13,635 bases of DNA from Chloroflexota bacterium (GTDB taxonomy: Bacteria > Chloroflexota > Anaerolineae > Anaerolineales > DRMV01), in the NCBI GenBank assembly GCA_013154225.1, contig JAADCW010000190.1, positions 1-13,635 of the forward strand. The letters run 5' to 3'. The notes under the pieces are model-generated. The model searched no databases and was not told the DNA's origin. It saw only the letters and a program-made list of their open reading frames with translations. A program made the position numbers and the translations under genes. This document shows, in pieces, positions 1 through 6,905 of the stretch (its first letter is position 1; the number at the start of each line of letters is the position of its first letter).

Positions 1-12
1 CGAGCGGTTTTC

Positions 13-121
13 TCCCCTCTCCCTTTGGGAGAGGGGACGGGGGTGAGGGCGAAAAAGCCCAAGCGAAGCCATCTCGCCCTCACCTCCCCCATCCCCTCCT
101 CTCCCAGCGGGAGAGGAGGGG
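13..121. repeat. Composite REP-like palindromic element (copy 1)
   Basis: Three nested inverted repeats are visible. The left hairpin has an 11-bp perfect stem (13-23 with 27-37, loop ttt). The right hairpin has a 13-bp perfect stem (93-105 with 109-121, loop agc). Between them gtgagggcg (43-51) is inverted as cgccctcac (75-83). The two terminal hairpins share the core CCCTCTCCC/GGGAGAGGG type, so the whole element is roughly symmetric. A second copy with the same order of parts lies at about 8063-8191. It lies beyond the terminator of the 5'-nucleotidase gene, and no open reading frame in it is believable. REP-type extragenic elements are the closest known class; the family name is not known to me. 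Confidence 0.75.
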
Positions 122-248
122 CGCTCGTGCGCCTCAAAACCAGACAGGCTGGCAATAACATCGATTTGTGTCAGGTAATCAGGCGTTGTATTTAGGTCTT
201 ACGCAGTTGCGTTCTCGGAAAGCTGATCTCACCCTTTCCCCAGGAAAG

Positions 249-277
249 AAAAACCCCCTTCCCGTTTGGGAAGGGGG
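249..277 (-). terminator. Intrinsic terminator of the 5'-nucleotidase gene
   Basis: A perfect 10-bp stem (254-263 with 268-277, loop gttt on the plus strand) lies 20 bases past the minus-strand stop codon. Read on the minus strand it is followed directly by a run of five T (249-253), then CTTT. This is a textbook factor-independent terminator. Confidence 0.9.
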
Positions 278-297
278 TCAAAGCCTTGGCAATCAGG

Positions 298-2151
298 CTA
301 TTTCTTGCGGTTGAAGATCCACCAACCGCCGCCCACGATGATGACCGCCAACACAACCCACAGCCAAGCCGGGGTGCTCCCGCTGGTAGCGGGGGCAGGG
401 GTGGAGGTGGGTTGAGGCGCTTCGGTGGGGGCAGTGGTCGCGGTGGGCTCAGCGGTCGCAGTCGGCTCAGGCGTCGCGGTGGGTTCCGGCGTCGCGGTTG
501 CAGCCTGCGCCTGGGTGATGCGGCCTTCGATCTGAGCGCTGATGGGGGAGTTGGCCTTGATGTAGTTCATCACCACATCAGCCAGCAAGGGACCATAGTC
601 GTAAGGATCAATGGCTTTTTCTTTGAACACGCTGTAACCATCGCCGCCGTTGCGGATGTAGTTGTTCGCCGCGACGGTGTAGATGGCATCAGGATCCAGC
701 GGGCTGTAAGAGCCATCCGCATTGCGGACTTCCACGCTCACAATGCGCTGACCCACGGGCTGGGTCGGGTCCCAACTGTAGCGCAGACCAGCCACCTGCA
801 GGAAGCGGCCCGTGCCTTCGTTTTCAGGATTCTCGGCCTTGCTCACGCCATTTTCCAAGGCTTCGAGCAGGTCAGAGCCCTTGATCTTGAACGTGGCCAC
901 GGTGTTGCCAAAGGGCAGCACTTCCAACACCTGCCCCACGGTAATCGGGCCCGCGGGGATGCTGGCGCGGATACCGCCGCCGTTCTGCAGTGCGATTTGC
1001 ACGCCCTGGTCCTTCAGGCCCCAGAGCAGCGCGTCGGTGATGACGTCGCCCATGGTGCATTCCTTGAAGCGGCACGAAGAGCGTTCGCCATCCAGATCCA
1101 CCGCGGCTTCACCAATCACTTCCTGCCGCAGTTCGTTCAAGGGTTTGGCCAGTTCTTCGACCCGGGCCAAAATCTTGGGATCCTGCTCAACCGACGCATC
1201 CAGCAGGATGGGGTTGCCGTTCCAGGATTTGGCCACGCCGTTTTCAAACGTCACTTCCAGGTAGCCCAGGTATTTGCCGTACGCGCCATCGGACACGATC
1301 AGCACCGGGTCGCCGCTGGGCGATTCCACCACGGTGGGGTAAGGGCCAGCCGCGTGGTCATCGTCGTTGGCCAGGAAGGTGTGGGAGTGCCCGCCCACAA
1401 TCAGGTCAATGCCGGAAACCTGCTTGGCCAGTTCCTGATCGCGGGTGTAGCCCAGGTGCGAGAGCAGGATGATCACCTGCACGCCCTGATCCTGCAGTTC
1501 CTGAGCGTATTTCTGTGCGGCTTCCACCGGGTCGGTGAATTTGACGTTGGGGCCAGCGTTGGAGAGGATGTCGGTCATTTCAGTGACCACACCGATGATC
1601 CCCACCTGTTCGCCGTTGACGGTCAGCACCGTGTAGGGCTTGATGAGGTCTTTCAGGTTGGGGTCATTGCTGGCGTCCACGTTCGCGCCCAACACGGGGA
1701 ATTCGGCGCCTTTGATGAACTCGGCCAGGGTTTCGGGGCCGGCATCAAATTCGTGGTTACCAACCACCATGGCATCGTAGCCCATGTCGTTCATGAATTC
1801 CTGGGTGGCCTTACCCTTGTATTGGGTAAAGAACAGCGTGCCCTGGAATTCGTCACCAGCATCCAACAACAGCGCGTCGGGGTGCTTGGCGCGGATCTCG
1901 TTGATCATGGTCATCCGACGAGCCACACCGCCAAAGCACTTCCCTTCGGCCGCGGCGTCTTCACTGCAGAAGCCGCCATATTTGTTGAACTGTTCGATGT
2001 GGGCATGGACGTCGTTGGTGTGCATAATCACCAACGAAACATTGCCTGCCTCATGAGCAGGCTGTGCCTGCGCGGCACCAGGAAGGCTAAGCCATCCTAA
2101 CGCCAACGCCAACACCAAAAGGGTGCCGAGCAAGAGATGAGATTTCTTCAT
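298..2151 (-). CDS. Secreted membrane-anchored 5'-nucleotidase (UshA/NT5E family)
   Basis: A 617-residue exported metallophosphoesterase, predicted to release phosphate from extracellular nucleotides and possibly UDP-sugars. Residues 1-29 form a signal peptide (MKK, hydrophobic stretch, AQA cleavage site). The metal-site motifs of the N-terminal domain are all present: HTNDVHAH (44-51), GDEFQG (99-104), GNHEFD (131-136), SH (231-232) and GGHSHT (253-258). The C-terminal 5'-nucleotidase domain has NGGGIR (390-395) and NNYIRNGGDGY (496-506). A TPEPTATP-type linker (about 551-590) leads to one membrane segment (about 594-613) and a basic tail NRKK, so it is probably held at the outer face of the membrane; there is no LPXTG motif. 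The frame opens 15 bases further upstream at a TTG, but the ATG at 2151 has AGAGG seven bases before it and gives a clean signal peptide. It is probably monocistronic. Substrate preference cannot be read from sequence; the fold assignment is secure. Confidence 0.95.
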   Translation of the reverse strand: MKKSHLLLGTLLVLALALGWLSLPGAAQAQPAHEAGNVSLVIMHTNDVHAHIEQFNKYGGFCSEDAAAEGKCFGGVARRMTMINEIRAKHPDALLLDAGDEFQGTLFFTQYKGKATQEFMNDMGYDAMVVGNHEFDAGPETLAEFIKGAEFPVLGANVDASNDPNLKDLIKPYTVLTVNGEQVGIIGVVTEMTDILSNAGPNVKFTDPVEAAQKYAQELQDQGVQVIILLSHLGYTRDQELAKQVSGIDLIVGGHSHTFLANDDDHAAGPYPTVVESPSGDPVLIVSDGAYGKYLGYLEVTFENGVAKSWNGNPILLDASVEQDPKILARVEELAKPLNELRQEVIGEAAVDLDGERSSCRFKECTMGDVITDALLWGLKDQGVQIALQNGGGIRASIPAGPITVGQVLEVLPFGNTVATFKIKGSDLLEALENGVSKAENPENEGTGRFLQVAGLRYSWDPTQPVGQRIVSVEVRNADGSYSPLDPDAIYTVAANNYIRNGGDGYSVFKEKAIDPYDYGPLLADVVMNYIKANSPISAQIEGRITQAQAATATPEPTATPEPTATAEPTATTAPTEAPQPTSTPAPATSGSTPAWLWVVLAVIIVGGGWWIFNRKK

Positions 2152-2225
2152 AGGGCAACCTCTCAAAATGGGGATATGAACGATGTGGACAAGACCAGCT
2201 TAAAAAATCGGATCGAGAACATTCA

Positions 2226-2234
2226 ATTGTAGCA
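2226..2234 (-). promoter_or_regulatory. Extended -10 promoter of the 5'-nucleotidase gene
   Basis: On the minus strand the sequence TGC-TACAAT is a good extended -10 element (TACAAT at 2231-2226, TGC at 2234-2232). Transcription would start near 2219, giving a leader of about 68 bases to the ATG at 2151. No convincing -35 hexamer is seen at 17-18 bases spacing, which fits extended -10 promoters. Prediction from sequence only. Confidence 0.5.
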
Positions 2235-2252
2235 TATTCTCACCAGAGAATA
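2235..2252. promoter_or_regulatory. Operator-like palindrome in the nucleotidase promoter
   Basis: A perfect 7-bp inverted repeat, TATTCTC-acca-GAGAATA, lies directly upstream of the extended -10 element, between the -10 and where a -35 would be. A dimeric regulator bound here would overlap RNA polymerase. The motif does not match an operator family I can name. Confidence 0.45.
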
Positions 2253-2418
2253 GGGGCACTTTTGGAAAGAATACGCCAAGGAAGGCCGACTTCAAGCCGC
2301 CTGCATCAAACGCTTCTGTGCGGTTTGTGGTTTGGGTTTGTGGGGAAGGCGCCGCTGGCGTGGCGGGGGTCACATGCCCTTGCTTCGCCACCTGCCAGAC
2401 CCGACGGCAACAACCAAA

Positions 2419-2466
2419 GTCCCCACCCGGCAGAATTTTATGCGTTGCAACCTGCCAGGCGGGGAC
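2419..2466 (-). terminator. Terminator-like hairpin after the methyltransferase gene
   Basis: Arms 2419-2433 and 2452-2466 pair over 15 positions with an 18-base loop, starting 8 bases past the minus-strand stop codon. As plus-strand RNA two positions would be A.C mismatches. As minus-strand RNA both become G.U wobbles, so the whole stem pairs only in the transcript of the gene it follows. The T-rich tract after it is weak (CTTTGGTTGTTG), so termination strength is uncertain. Confidence 0.55.
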
Positions 2467-2474
2467 AAGGGAGG

Positions 2475-3383
2475 TCAATCCAAAGGCGCCTTGAAATCGT
2501 AAATACCATCTCGCACAGCCCAATGGGCACCACACCCCGCGCAAACCAGCCGATCTTCGGCCTGCTCCAGGGGGGCGTGCCCACACTGGGGGCAGCGGAA
2601 AAAGGCTTCGGGCTGCGCCGCGGCGGGTTCCCCTTGGGCCCGCGCCCGCACAAACACGCTGGGGGTGAGTTGCCACCAGCGTCCCGTGGGTTGGGCCAAC
2701 GCGTCCAGGGCAACCAACACCCGGGTGGGGATGGTACGCTTGAGAAGGCCAATGCGAAAATGCGAAACTGTGCGGATATCTTCCACGGTAAAGCCGGCTT
2801 CTTGCAGCCAGGCAAACACCTGCTTGGGGTGAAAATCGTAGTTCAGGGGCGCAAATTCCACAGGCTCAGGGGTAAAGGGGCTCCACTGCTGACGCCGCGC
2901 CAGCCAGCGCAAAATGGCCTTGAGGTTGCGCTTGTTGGCAAATTCCAAAATGAAAATGCCATCCCTGCGCATCACCCGCCGGGTTTCTCGCAGCACCCTC
3001 AGCGGTTCGGCCATGTGATGCAGGGTGCGAATCATGGTTGCGCCGTCGAACAAGCCATCCACAAAGGGCATGGTGTACGCATTGGCCGCGACGTAGACAT
3101 AACGGTCACTGCGCCCCAGTCGCGCCTGGGCCTGCCGCAGTTGGGTGCGGGAATAGTCCAACAGCACCACCTTGCGGTAACCTTGATAGCGCGGGGTGTT
3201 GCGGCCCGCGCCCGCGCCGATTTCCAACAGCATTTCACCGCCCGCTTTGGGAAGCAAATGCCGCAACGCCACGGCTTCCGCGCCGTCTTCATAGGCCCGT
3301 CCGCCTTGCTCCCAAAAGCGCTGTTGATAATCCGAGCCTTCGTAATCGCAAACCGGAGGAATGTCGGTAGATTTTGACGCCAT
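2475..3383 (-). CDS. SAM-dependent class I methyltransferase with C-terminal zinc ribbon
   Basis: A 302-residue methyltransferase of unknown substrate. The Rossmann-type SAM site is seen as LEIGAGAGR (53-61, motif I), and VLLDYSRTQL (73-82) ends strand 2 with the acidic residue expected to hold the ribose. The middle resembles Methyltransf_11 proteins (MPFVDGLFD, about 105-113; LHHMAEPLRVLRE, 121-133). The C-terminus is a Trm112-like zinc ribbon, with Cys 264, 267, 281 and 284 in two CxxC knuckles followed by a DGIYDF ending. No signal peptide or membrane segment is seen, so it is cytoplasmic. The ATG at 3383 lies 9 bases after the stop of the UDP-glucose dehydrogenase gene and has only a weak GAGAG upstream, which suggests translational coupling. 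That pairing hints at a surface-sugar or lipid substrate, but quinone or small-molecule methylation cannot be excluded. Confidence 0.85.
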   Translation of the reverse strand: MASKSTDIPPVCDYEGSDYQQRFWEQGGRAYEDGAEAVALRHLLPKAGGEMLLEIGAGAGRNTPRYQGYRKVVLLDYSRTQLRQAQARLGRSDRYVYVAANAYTMPFVDGLFDGATMIRTLHHMAEPLRVLRETRRVMRRDGIFILEFANKRNLKAILRWLARRQQWSPFTPEPVEFAPLNYDFHPKQVFAWLQEAGFTVEDIRTVSHFRIGLLKRTIPTRVLVALDALAQPTGRWWQLTPSVFVRARAQGEPAAAQPEAFFRCPQCGHAPLEQAEDRLVCAGCGAHWAVRDGIYDFKAPLD

Positions 3384-3392
3384 GCTCTCTAC

Positions 3393-4754
3393 TCAAGCCT
3401 TTTCGGTTTCTGCAGGGTCGGCAGAGGATTGGGCATCATCGGCACATGCGCCCGTATAACCTCGCCCCACACCGCGATAGGTAAAGCCCAATTTGCACAT
3501 CACGTCGGGGTCGTAAATGTTGCGGCCGTCAAAGAGCACGGGCTGGCGCATCAAATCGCGCAGGCGTTCCAAATCCAATTGCTTGAACTCGTTCCAGTCG
3601 GTGATCACCATCAAAGCATCACTGCCCTCGGCCAAAGCGTAGGGGTCAGCGCACATGACAACTTCGGGCAAAAGGCGGCTGGCGTTTTCCATGGCAATGG
3701 GGTCATATGCCCGCACTTCCGCGCCAGCTTCCAGCAGGCCGCGGGCAATGTCAATGGCTGGCGATTCACGCATATCGTCGGTATTGGGCTTGAAAGCCAG
3801 CCCCAGCAAACCCACGATTTTGCCCTTCAATTCGCCGCCGAGCATCTCGCGCACCCGTTCCACAGCCATCCGCCGACGGTCGGCGTTGATTTCCATTACC
3901 GCGTGGAGCAGTTGAGGGTGGCGGCCTTTTTCTTCGGCCATGTGCGCCAGGGCTTTCACGTCTTTGGGGAAGCAGGAACCGCCGTAGCCCAAGCCGGCCT
4001 TGAGGAAGAGCGGCCCAATGCGGGGATCGTAGCCCATCCCCACGGCAACCTCTTCCACGTCCGCGCCCAGGGCTTCACAAATGTTGGCAATTTCGTTGAT
4101 GAAGGAAATTTTGGTCGCGAGGAACGCGTTAGAGGCGTATTTGATCATCTCCGCGGTGCGCAAATCGGTCACGATGATGGGCGCCCGCAAAGGCAGGTGC
4201 AATTGCGCTACTTTCTCCGCGGCCTCTTTGTCGGTGGAACCCAACACCACACGATGCGGGTTCATGAAATCGGCAATGGCTGAGCCCTCGCGCAGAAATT
4301 CGGGGCAAGAGACCACCGAAAACGGCACGGGTTGGGGCTGATGTTCGCGGATGATTTCCGCAACCCAATCGCCTGTGCCCACCGGCACTGTGGATTTGTT
4401 GATCACAATGAGGGGGTCTTGCATGGTCTGCGCGATGGATTTGGCCGCGGCTTCCACGTAACGCAAATCGGCTTCACCATCCACGCCTTCGGGCGTGCCC
4501 ACCGCGATAAAGGCAAATTCCGTGCCGGTGAGGGCTTCCCGATAGGACGTGGTGAAAGTCAAACGGCCTGCATGCACATTGCGGCGCACCAGCTCTTCCA
4601 AACCGGGTTCGTAAATCGGCATTTCCCCCCGTTTGAGACGGGCGATTTTACCCTCGTCAATATCCAACGCAATCACTTTGTTGCCCAAATCAGCAAAGCA
4701 AGCGGCGGTCACCAGGCCCACATAGCCCACGCCCACCACGGCGATTTGTTTCAT
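3393..4754 (-). CDS. ugd: UDP-glucose 6-dehydrogenase
   Basis: A 453-residue enzyme of the UDP-glucose/GDP-mannose dehydrogenase family. It should oxidise UDP-glucose twice with NAD+ to UDP-glucuronate, a precursor of acidic surface polysaccharides. The N-terminal NAD site is GVGYVGL (8-14). NKSTVPVGTGD (119-129) and CPEFLREGSA (150-159) follow. The central helical domain has KYASNAFLATKISFINE (205-221), and the catalytic cysteine is C261 in GYGGSCFPKD. The C-terminal domain has LGLAFKPNTDDMRESP (318-332). Length and all key residues are normal. The frame extends to a GTG at 4766, but the ATG at 4754 has GGAGG five bases upstream. The 3' neighbour methyltransferase follows after 9 bases, so the two form an operon. 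The last 20 or so residues are Ala/Asp/Ser-rich and not conserved. Specificity for UDP-glucose over related nucleotide sugars is inferred from overall resemblance. Confidence 0.95.
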   Translation of the reverse strand: MKQIAVVGVGYVGLVTAACFADLGNKVIALDIDEGKIARLKRGEMPIYEPGLEELVRRNVHAGRLTFTTSYREALTGTEFAFIAVGTPEGVDGEADLRYVEAAAKSIAQTMQDPLIVINKSTVPVGTGDWVAEIIREHQPQPVPFSVVSCPEFLREGSAIADFMNPHRVVLGSTDKEAAEKVAQLHLPLRAPIIVTDLRTAEMIKYASNAFLATKISFINEIANICEALGADVEEVAVGMGYDPRIGPLFLKAGLGYGGSCFPKDVKALAHMAEEKGRHPQLLHAVMEINADRRRMAVERVREMLGGELKGKIVGLLGLAFKPNTDDMRESPAIDIARGLLEAGAEVRAYDPIAMENASRLLPEVVMCADPYALAEGSDALMVITDWNEFKQLDLERLRDLMRQPVLFDGRNIYDPDVMCKLGFTYRGVGRGYTGACADDAQSSADPAETEKA

Positions 4755-4809
4755 GGGAGCCTCCACACTGATATGGAATCCTCGGCCACTGGCCGTTGCA
4801 TACCGCTCA

Positions 4810-4818
4810 ATGATACCA
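4810..4818 (-). promoter_or_regulatory. Possible extended -10 promoter of ugd
   Basis: TGG-TATCAT on the minus strand (TATCAT at 4815-4810) would give a start near 4803 and a leader of about 49 bases. No clear -35 is seen. It lies just past the terminator-like hairpin of the upstream kinase gene, where a new promoter would be expected. Confidence 0.35.
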
Positions 4819-4839
4819 CGAGCGTTTGGTACAAAGGCT

Positions 4840-4870
4840 GCGCCCAGGCCGTTGGGTTGGGCCTGGGCGC
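4840..4870 (-). terminator. Terminator-like hairpin after the kinase gene
   Basis: A perfect 11-bp GC-rich stem (4840-4850 with 4860-4870, 9-base loop) begins 7 bases past the minus-strand stop of the kinase gene. Only a short T run (AGCCTTTGT) follows, so it may be a weak terminator or an RNA 3'-end stabiliser. It separates the kinase from the ugd operon. Confidence 0.6.
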
Positions 4871-4877
4871 GGGGATG

Positions 4878-6596
4878 TTAGTGCATACCGTTTTGCCAAA
4901 GCAGGAAGTCGCGCAAAATCGAACCGCCCACGAATTCCCGCAAGAGGGAATCGTCAGGCACCAGCGCGGCATCCACAGGCACAAACCATTCCAGCAATGC
5001 CAAAAGCCGCTTGGCTTCGATGTGTTCAGGGGTGTGGTGCGGCACCTGAAGCAACAGCGGCACGGCAAAGGGTTTGAGCACCGCGAGTTCGTACACCAAA
5101 GCCGAGTTGAACATCACATCGGCCTCTTCCTGGAAGGGGAAAATCCAGCGCTTTTCCCCACGACGCACGGCTTCCCAACGGCTGATGGTATCCTGGGCCG
5201 AATAGCCTCGGTCGCGAGCATCGCGCACAATGCGGCGGATGAGGCGGGTGTCGGTGGTGGACACCCGATTGTGGCAGTCCAGGTTGAGTTGGGTGAGGGC
5301 TGAAGCATAGATGCGGAAGGTGCGCTCAAGGGGGAAGCCAGGCAAAAGCCGCGGATCCAAGCCGTGGATACCTTCCATGATGATCAACTGCCCTGGCTCC
5401 AACTGCACTACCTCGCCCGGCTCACTGCGGCCTTCCTTGAAATTGTAATGGGGCAATTGCACTTCTTCGCCGTTGAGCAGCCGCGCCACATCAGAAGCCA
5501 GACGCTCCCGATCCAGTGCGTCAATGTGTTCAAAATCAAAGTTGCCTTCTGCATCGCGCGGGGTGCGTTCCCGGTCCACAAAATAGTTATCCAACTCCAG
5601 GGGGAACGGCGAAATGCCCTGGGTGAGCAACTGCACGGCCAGGCGCTTGGAAAACGTGGTTTTGCCCGAGGAAGAAGGCCCGGCAATCAGCACCACCTGA
5701 ATGCGTTCCCGCGCGGCCGCGATTTGAGCGGCAATCTCTGCAATGCGCTGCTCGTGTAGCGCCTCCGAAACCAACACAATCTCCCGAATGCGGCCAGCTT
5801 CCACCGCGTCGTTCAACGCGCCCACGTTATTGATACCCAGCCGCCGCAGCCAATCGCCGTATTGCTGAAACGTGGCCAGCAGTTTGGAAGGCTTGGTCAT
5901 GGGCGGCAATTGAGTGGGGTTGTCGCGCTGGGGGAAGCGCAAAATAAAGCCGTGGCCAGCAGGGGTGAGGGCAAACCAGCGCAGATACCCCGTAGAAGGC
6001 ACCATATAGCCGTGGTGATAATCCAGATACTCACCCAGGCGATAAACGGTGAGGTAATCCTTGGTGCGGTGCTTCAGCAAACGCACCTTGTCCACGTGGC
6101 CGTGGGAACGGAAATACTCGATGGCTTCATCCAAAGGCATTTCACTGCGCACAATGGGCAAATCCGCCTCGACCAGTTCCCGCATGCGGGCTTCCAGACG
6201 GCGGAGTTCGTCTTCGGTCAGGGGCTCGTGCTTGCCCACGTGACAAAAATATCCGCCAGAAACCACCGAGTGGTCCACAGCCAGCCGCGCGTCGGGGAAC
6301 AAGTCGGAAAACGCAACTTCCAGCAAAAAGACCAAGGAGCGGCGGTAGATGCGCACTCCATCAGAATCTTTGAGGGTCACAGGCTCCACTTCGGCTTCCA
6401 GCTGAATGGGGTAGGTCAATTCCCGCAGTTCACCGTTGACAACCGCGCCCATCAGCGGCGCGGGCAAATCGTCAGCCACCAAGCGAAGGAAATCGCCTAC
6501 TGCCGCGCCGCGCGGGCCTGCAATGACCCGCTCATCGGGCAGGTGAATTTCCACTTTAGGGGAAGGCTGAACCAAACGAAATTCTTGCTTATCCAT
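4878..6596 (-). CDS. Uridine kinase-type nucleoside kinase with N-terminal TGS and ThrRS-like domains
   Basis: A 572-residue two-part protein. Residues 275-572 are a P-loop kinase of the uridine kinase/phosphoribulokinase group: Walker A GPSSSGKTT (306-314), LDNYF (335-339) with the downstream DFEHIDALD (354-362), and Walker B LIIMEGIHG (404-412). Residues 14-78 are a TGS domain with LPD near its start and VNGEL at 53-57. Residues 80-225 resemble the second additional (editing) domain of threonyl-tRNA synthetase, but its zinc ligands are gone: the HxxxH pair is R86/F90 and the CxxxH pair is H194/M198. Proteins with this architecture are known from Thermotoga and Firmicutes and are usually annotated as nucleoside or uridine kinases. 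The reaction here is probably ATP-dependent phosphorylation of a nucleoside in the cytoplasm; the true substrate is not known from sequence. The ATG at 6596 is preceded by AAGGAG with 6 bases spacing. It is probably a single-gene unit. Confidence 0.9.
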   Translation of the reverse strand: MDKQEFRLVQPSPKVEIHLPDERVIAGPRGAAVGDFLRLVADDLPAPLMGAVVNGELRELTYPIQLEAEVEPVTLKDSDGVRIYRRSLVFLLEVAFSDLFPDARLAVDHSVVSGGYFCHVGKHEPLTEDELRRLEARMRELVEADLPIVRSEMPLDEAIEYFRSHGHVDKVRLLKHRTKDYLTVYRLGEYLDYHHGYMVPSTGYLRWFALTPAGHGFILRFPQRDNPTQLPPMTKPSKLLATFQQYGDWLRRLGINNVGALNDAVEAGRIREIVLVSEALHEQRIAEIAAQIAAARERIQVVLIAGPSSSGKTTFSKRLAVQLLTQGISPFPLELDNYFVDRERTPRDAEGNFDFEHIDALDRERLASDVARLLNGEEVQLPHYNFKEGRSEPGEVVQLEPGQLIIMEGIHGLDPRLLPGFPLERTFRIYASALTQLNLDCHNRVSTTDTRLIRRIVRDARDRGYSAQDTISRWEAVRRGEKRWIFPFQEEADVMFNSALVYELAVLKPFAVPLLLQVPHHTPEHIEAKRLLALLEWFVPVDAALVPDDSLLREFVGGSILRDFLLWQNGMH

Positions 6597-6627
6597 TTTT
6601 GGCTCCTTGCAATCAGGGGAACCCCCG

Positions 6628-6643
6628 AGCGTTTAAGCGTTTA
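6628..6643. repeat. Perfect tandem 8-bp direct repeat in the kinase leader
   Basis: AGCGTTTA occurs twice with no spacer, placed about 5-20 bases downstream of the predicted kinase transcription start. It could be a binding site for a regulator using direct repeats, or simply a small duplication. Confidence 0.45.
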
Positions 6644-6654
6644 GGTAAGGATTT

Positions 6655-6663
6655 ATTGTAACA
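6655..6663 (-). promoter_or_regulatory. Extended -10 promoter of the kinase gene
   Basis: On the minus strand TGT-TACAAT (TACAAT at 6660-6655) gives an expected start near 6648 and a leader of about 52 bases. It is the same form as the promoter proposed for the 5'-nucleotidase gene. No clear -35 hexamer is seen. Confidence 0.45.
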
Positions 6664-6696
6664 CCAACACGCACAGAGGAATTGAACAACATAGGC

Positions 6697-6702
6697 TATA
6701 AT
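6697..6702 (+). promoter_or_regulatory. TATAAT -10 element for the lipoprotein gene
   Basis: A consensus TATAAT on the plus strand in ggcTATAATggg. A TTGAAC lies only 9 bases upstream (6682-6687), too close to be a standard -35, and there is no TG extension. If used, the transcript would carry a leader of about 197 bases before the ATG at 6906. Confidence 0.4.
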
Positions 6703-6905
6703 GGGAAAAAGACCGGGCTCGTTTTGTCAATGGCGTTACGCAAACTGCAATGCTGCCAGCAACGAAAGTCTCCATGTCAGCGTTCGAGCGCCCTTCTTTC
6801 ACCCAAGGGGAGAAATGCTTTGCTACAAGCGCCAAAAATAGAAACGCTCGAGGGGGACTTTCTCTTTGCGTAAGTCCTGCGCTTACACAAAAAAGGAGGA
6901 GATCC

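Larger units (their letters stand above)
2152..2474. other. Intergenic region between methyltransferase and 5'-nucleotidase
   Basis: 323 bases without a supported gene. It holds the methyltransferase terminator hairpin (2419-2466) and the nucleotidase promoter with its palindrome (2226-2252). It also has two near-identical 12-mers in the same orientation, gccacctgccag (2387-2398) and gcaacctgccag (2447-2458), which differ at one base. Nothing else is recognisable in 2253-2386; frames crossing it lack a ribosome binding site and look like chance. Confidence 0.6.
6597..6905. other. Divergent intergenic region between kinase and lipoprotein genes
   Basis: 309 bases without a supported gene. It contains a minus-strand extended -10 for the kinase (6655-6663), a perfect tandem 8-mer (6628-6643) and a plus-strand TATAAT (6697-6702). 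The stretch 6703-6905 would be a leader of roughly 200 bases for the lipoprotein gene. In it an inverted pair tcgagcg/cgctcga (near 6784 and 6844) and a small gtaag/cttac hairpin near 6870-6886 are visible. No known riboswitch is recognisable. Confidence 0.55.

Noticed and set aside
286..2100. 604-residue plus-strand open frame opposite the 5'-nucleotidase gene
   Set aside because: Its sequence is low-complexity and His/Val/Gly-rich at places, with no family motifs, while the minus strand encodes a complete enzyme with signal peptide and terminator. It is a GC-driven shadow.
2262..3377. 371-residue plus-strand open frame opposite the methyltransferase
   Set aside because: No ribosome binding site or domain; the opposite strand has clear SAM-binding and zinc-ribbon motifs.
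4332..5303. 323-residue plus-strand open frame spanning ugd, the gap and the kinase
   Set aside because: It crosses two real minus-strand genes and a terminator-like hairpin, and has no recognisable motif.
6682..6702. TTGAAC paired with TATAAT as a normal promoter
   Set aside because: The spacer is only 9 bases, far shorter than the 16-18 needed; only the -10 was kept.
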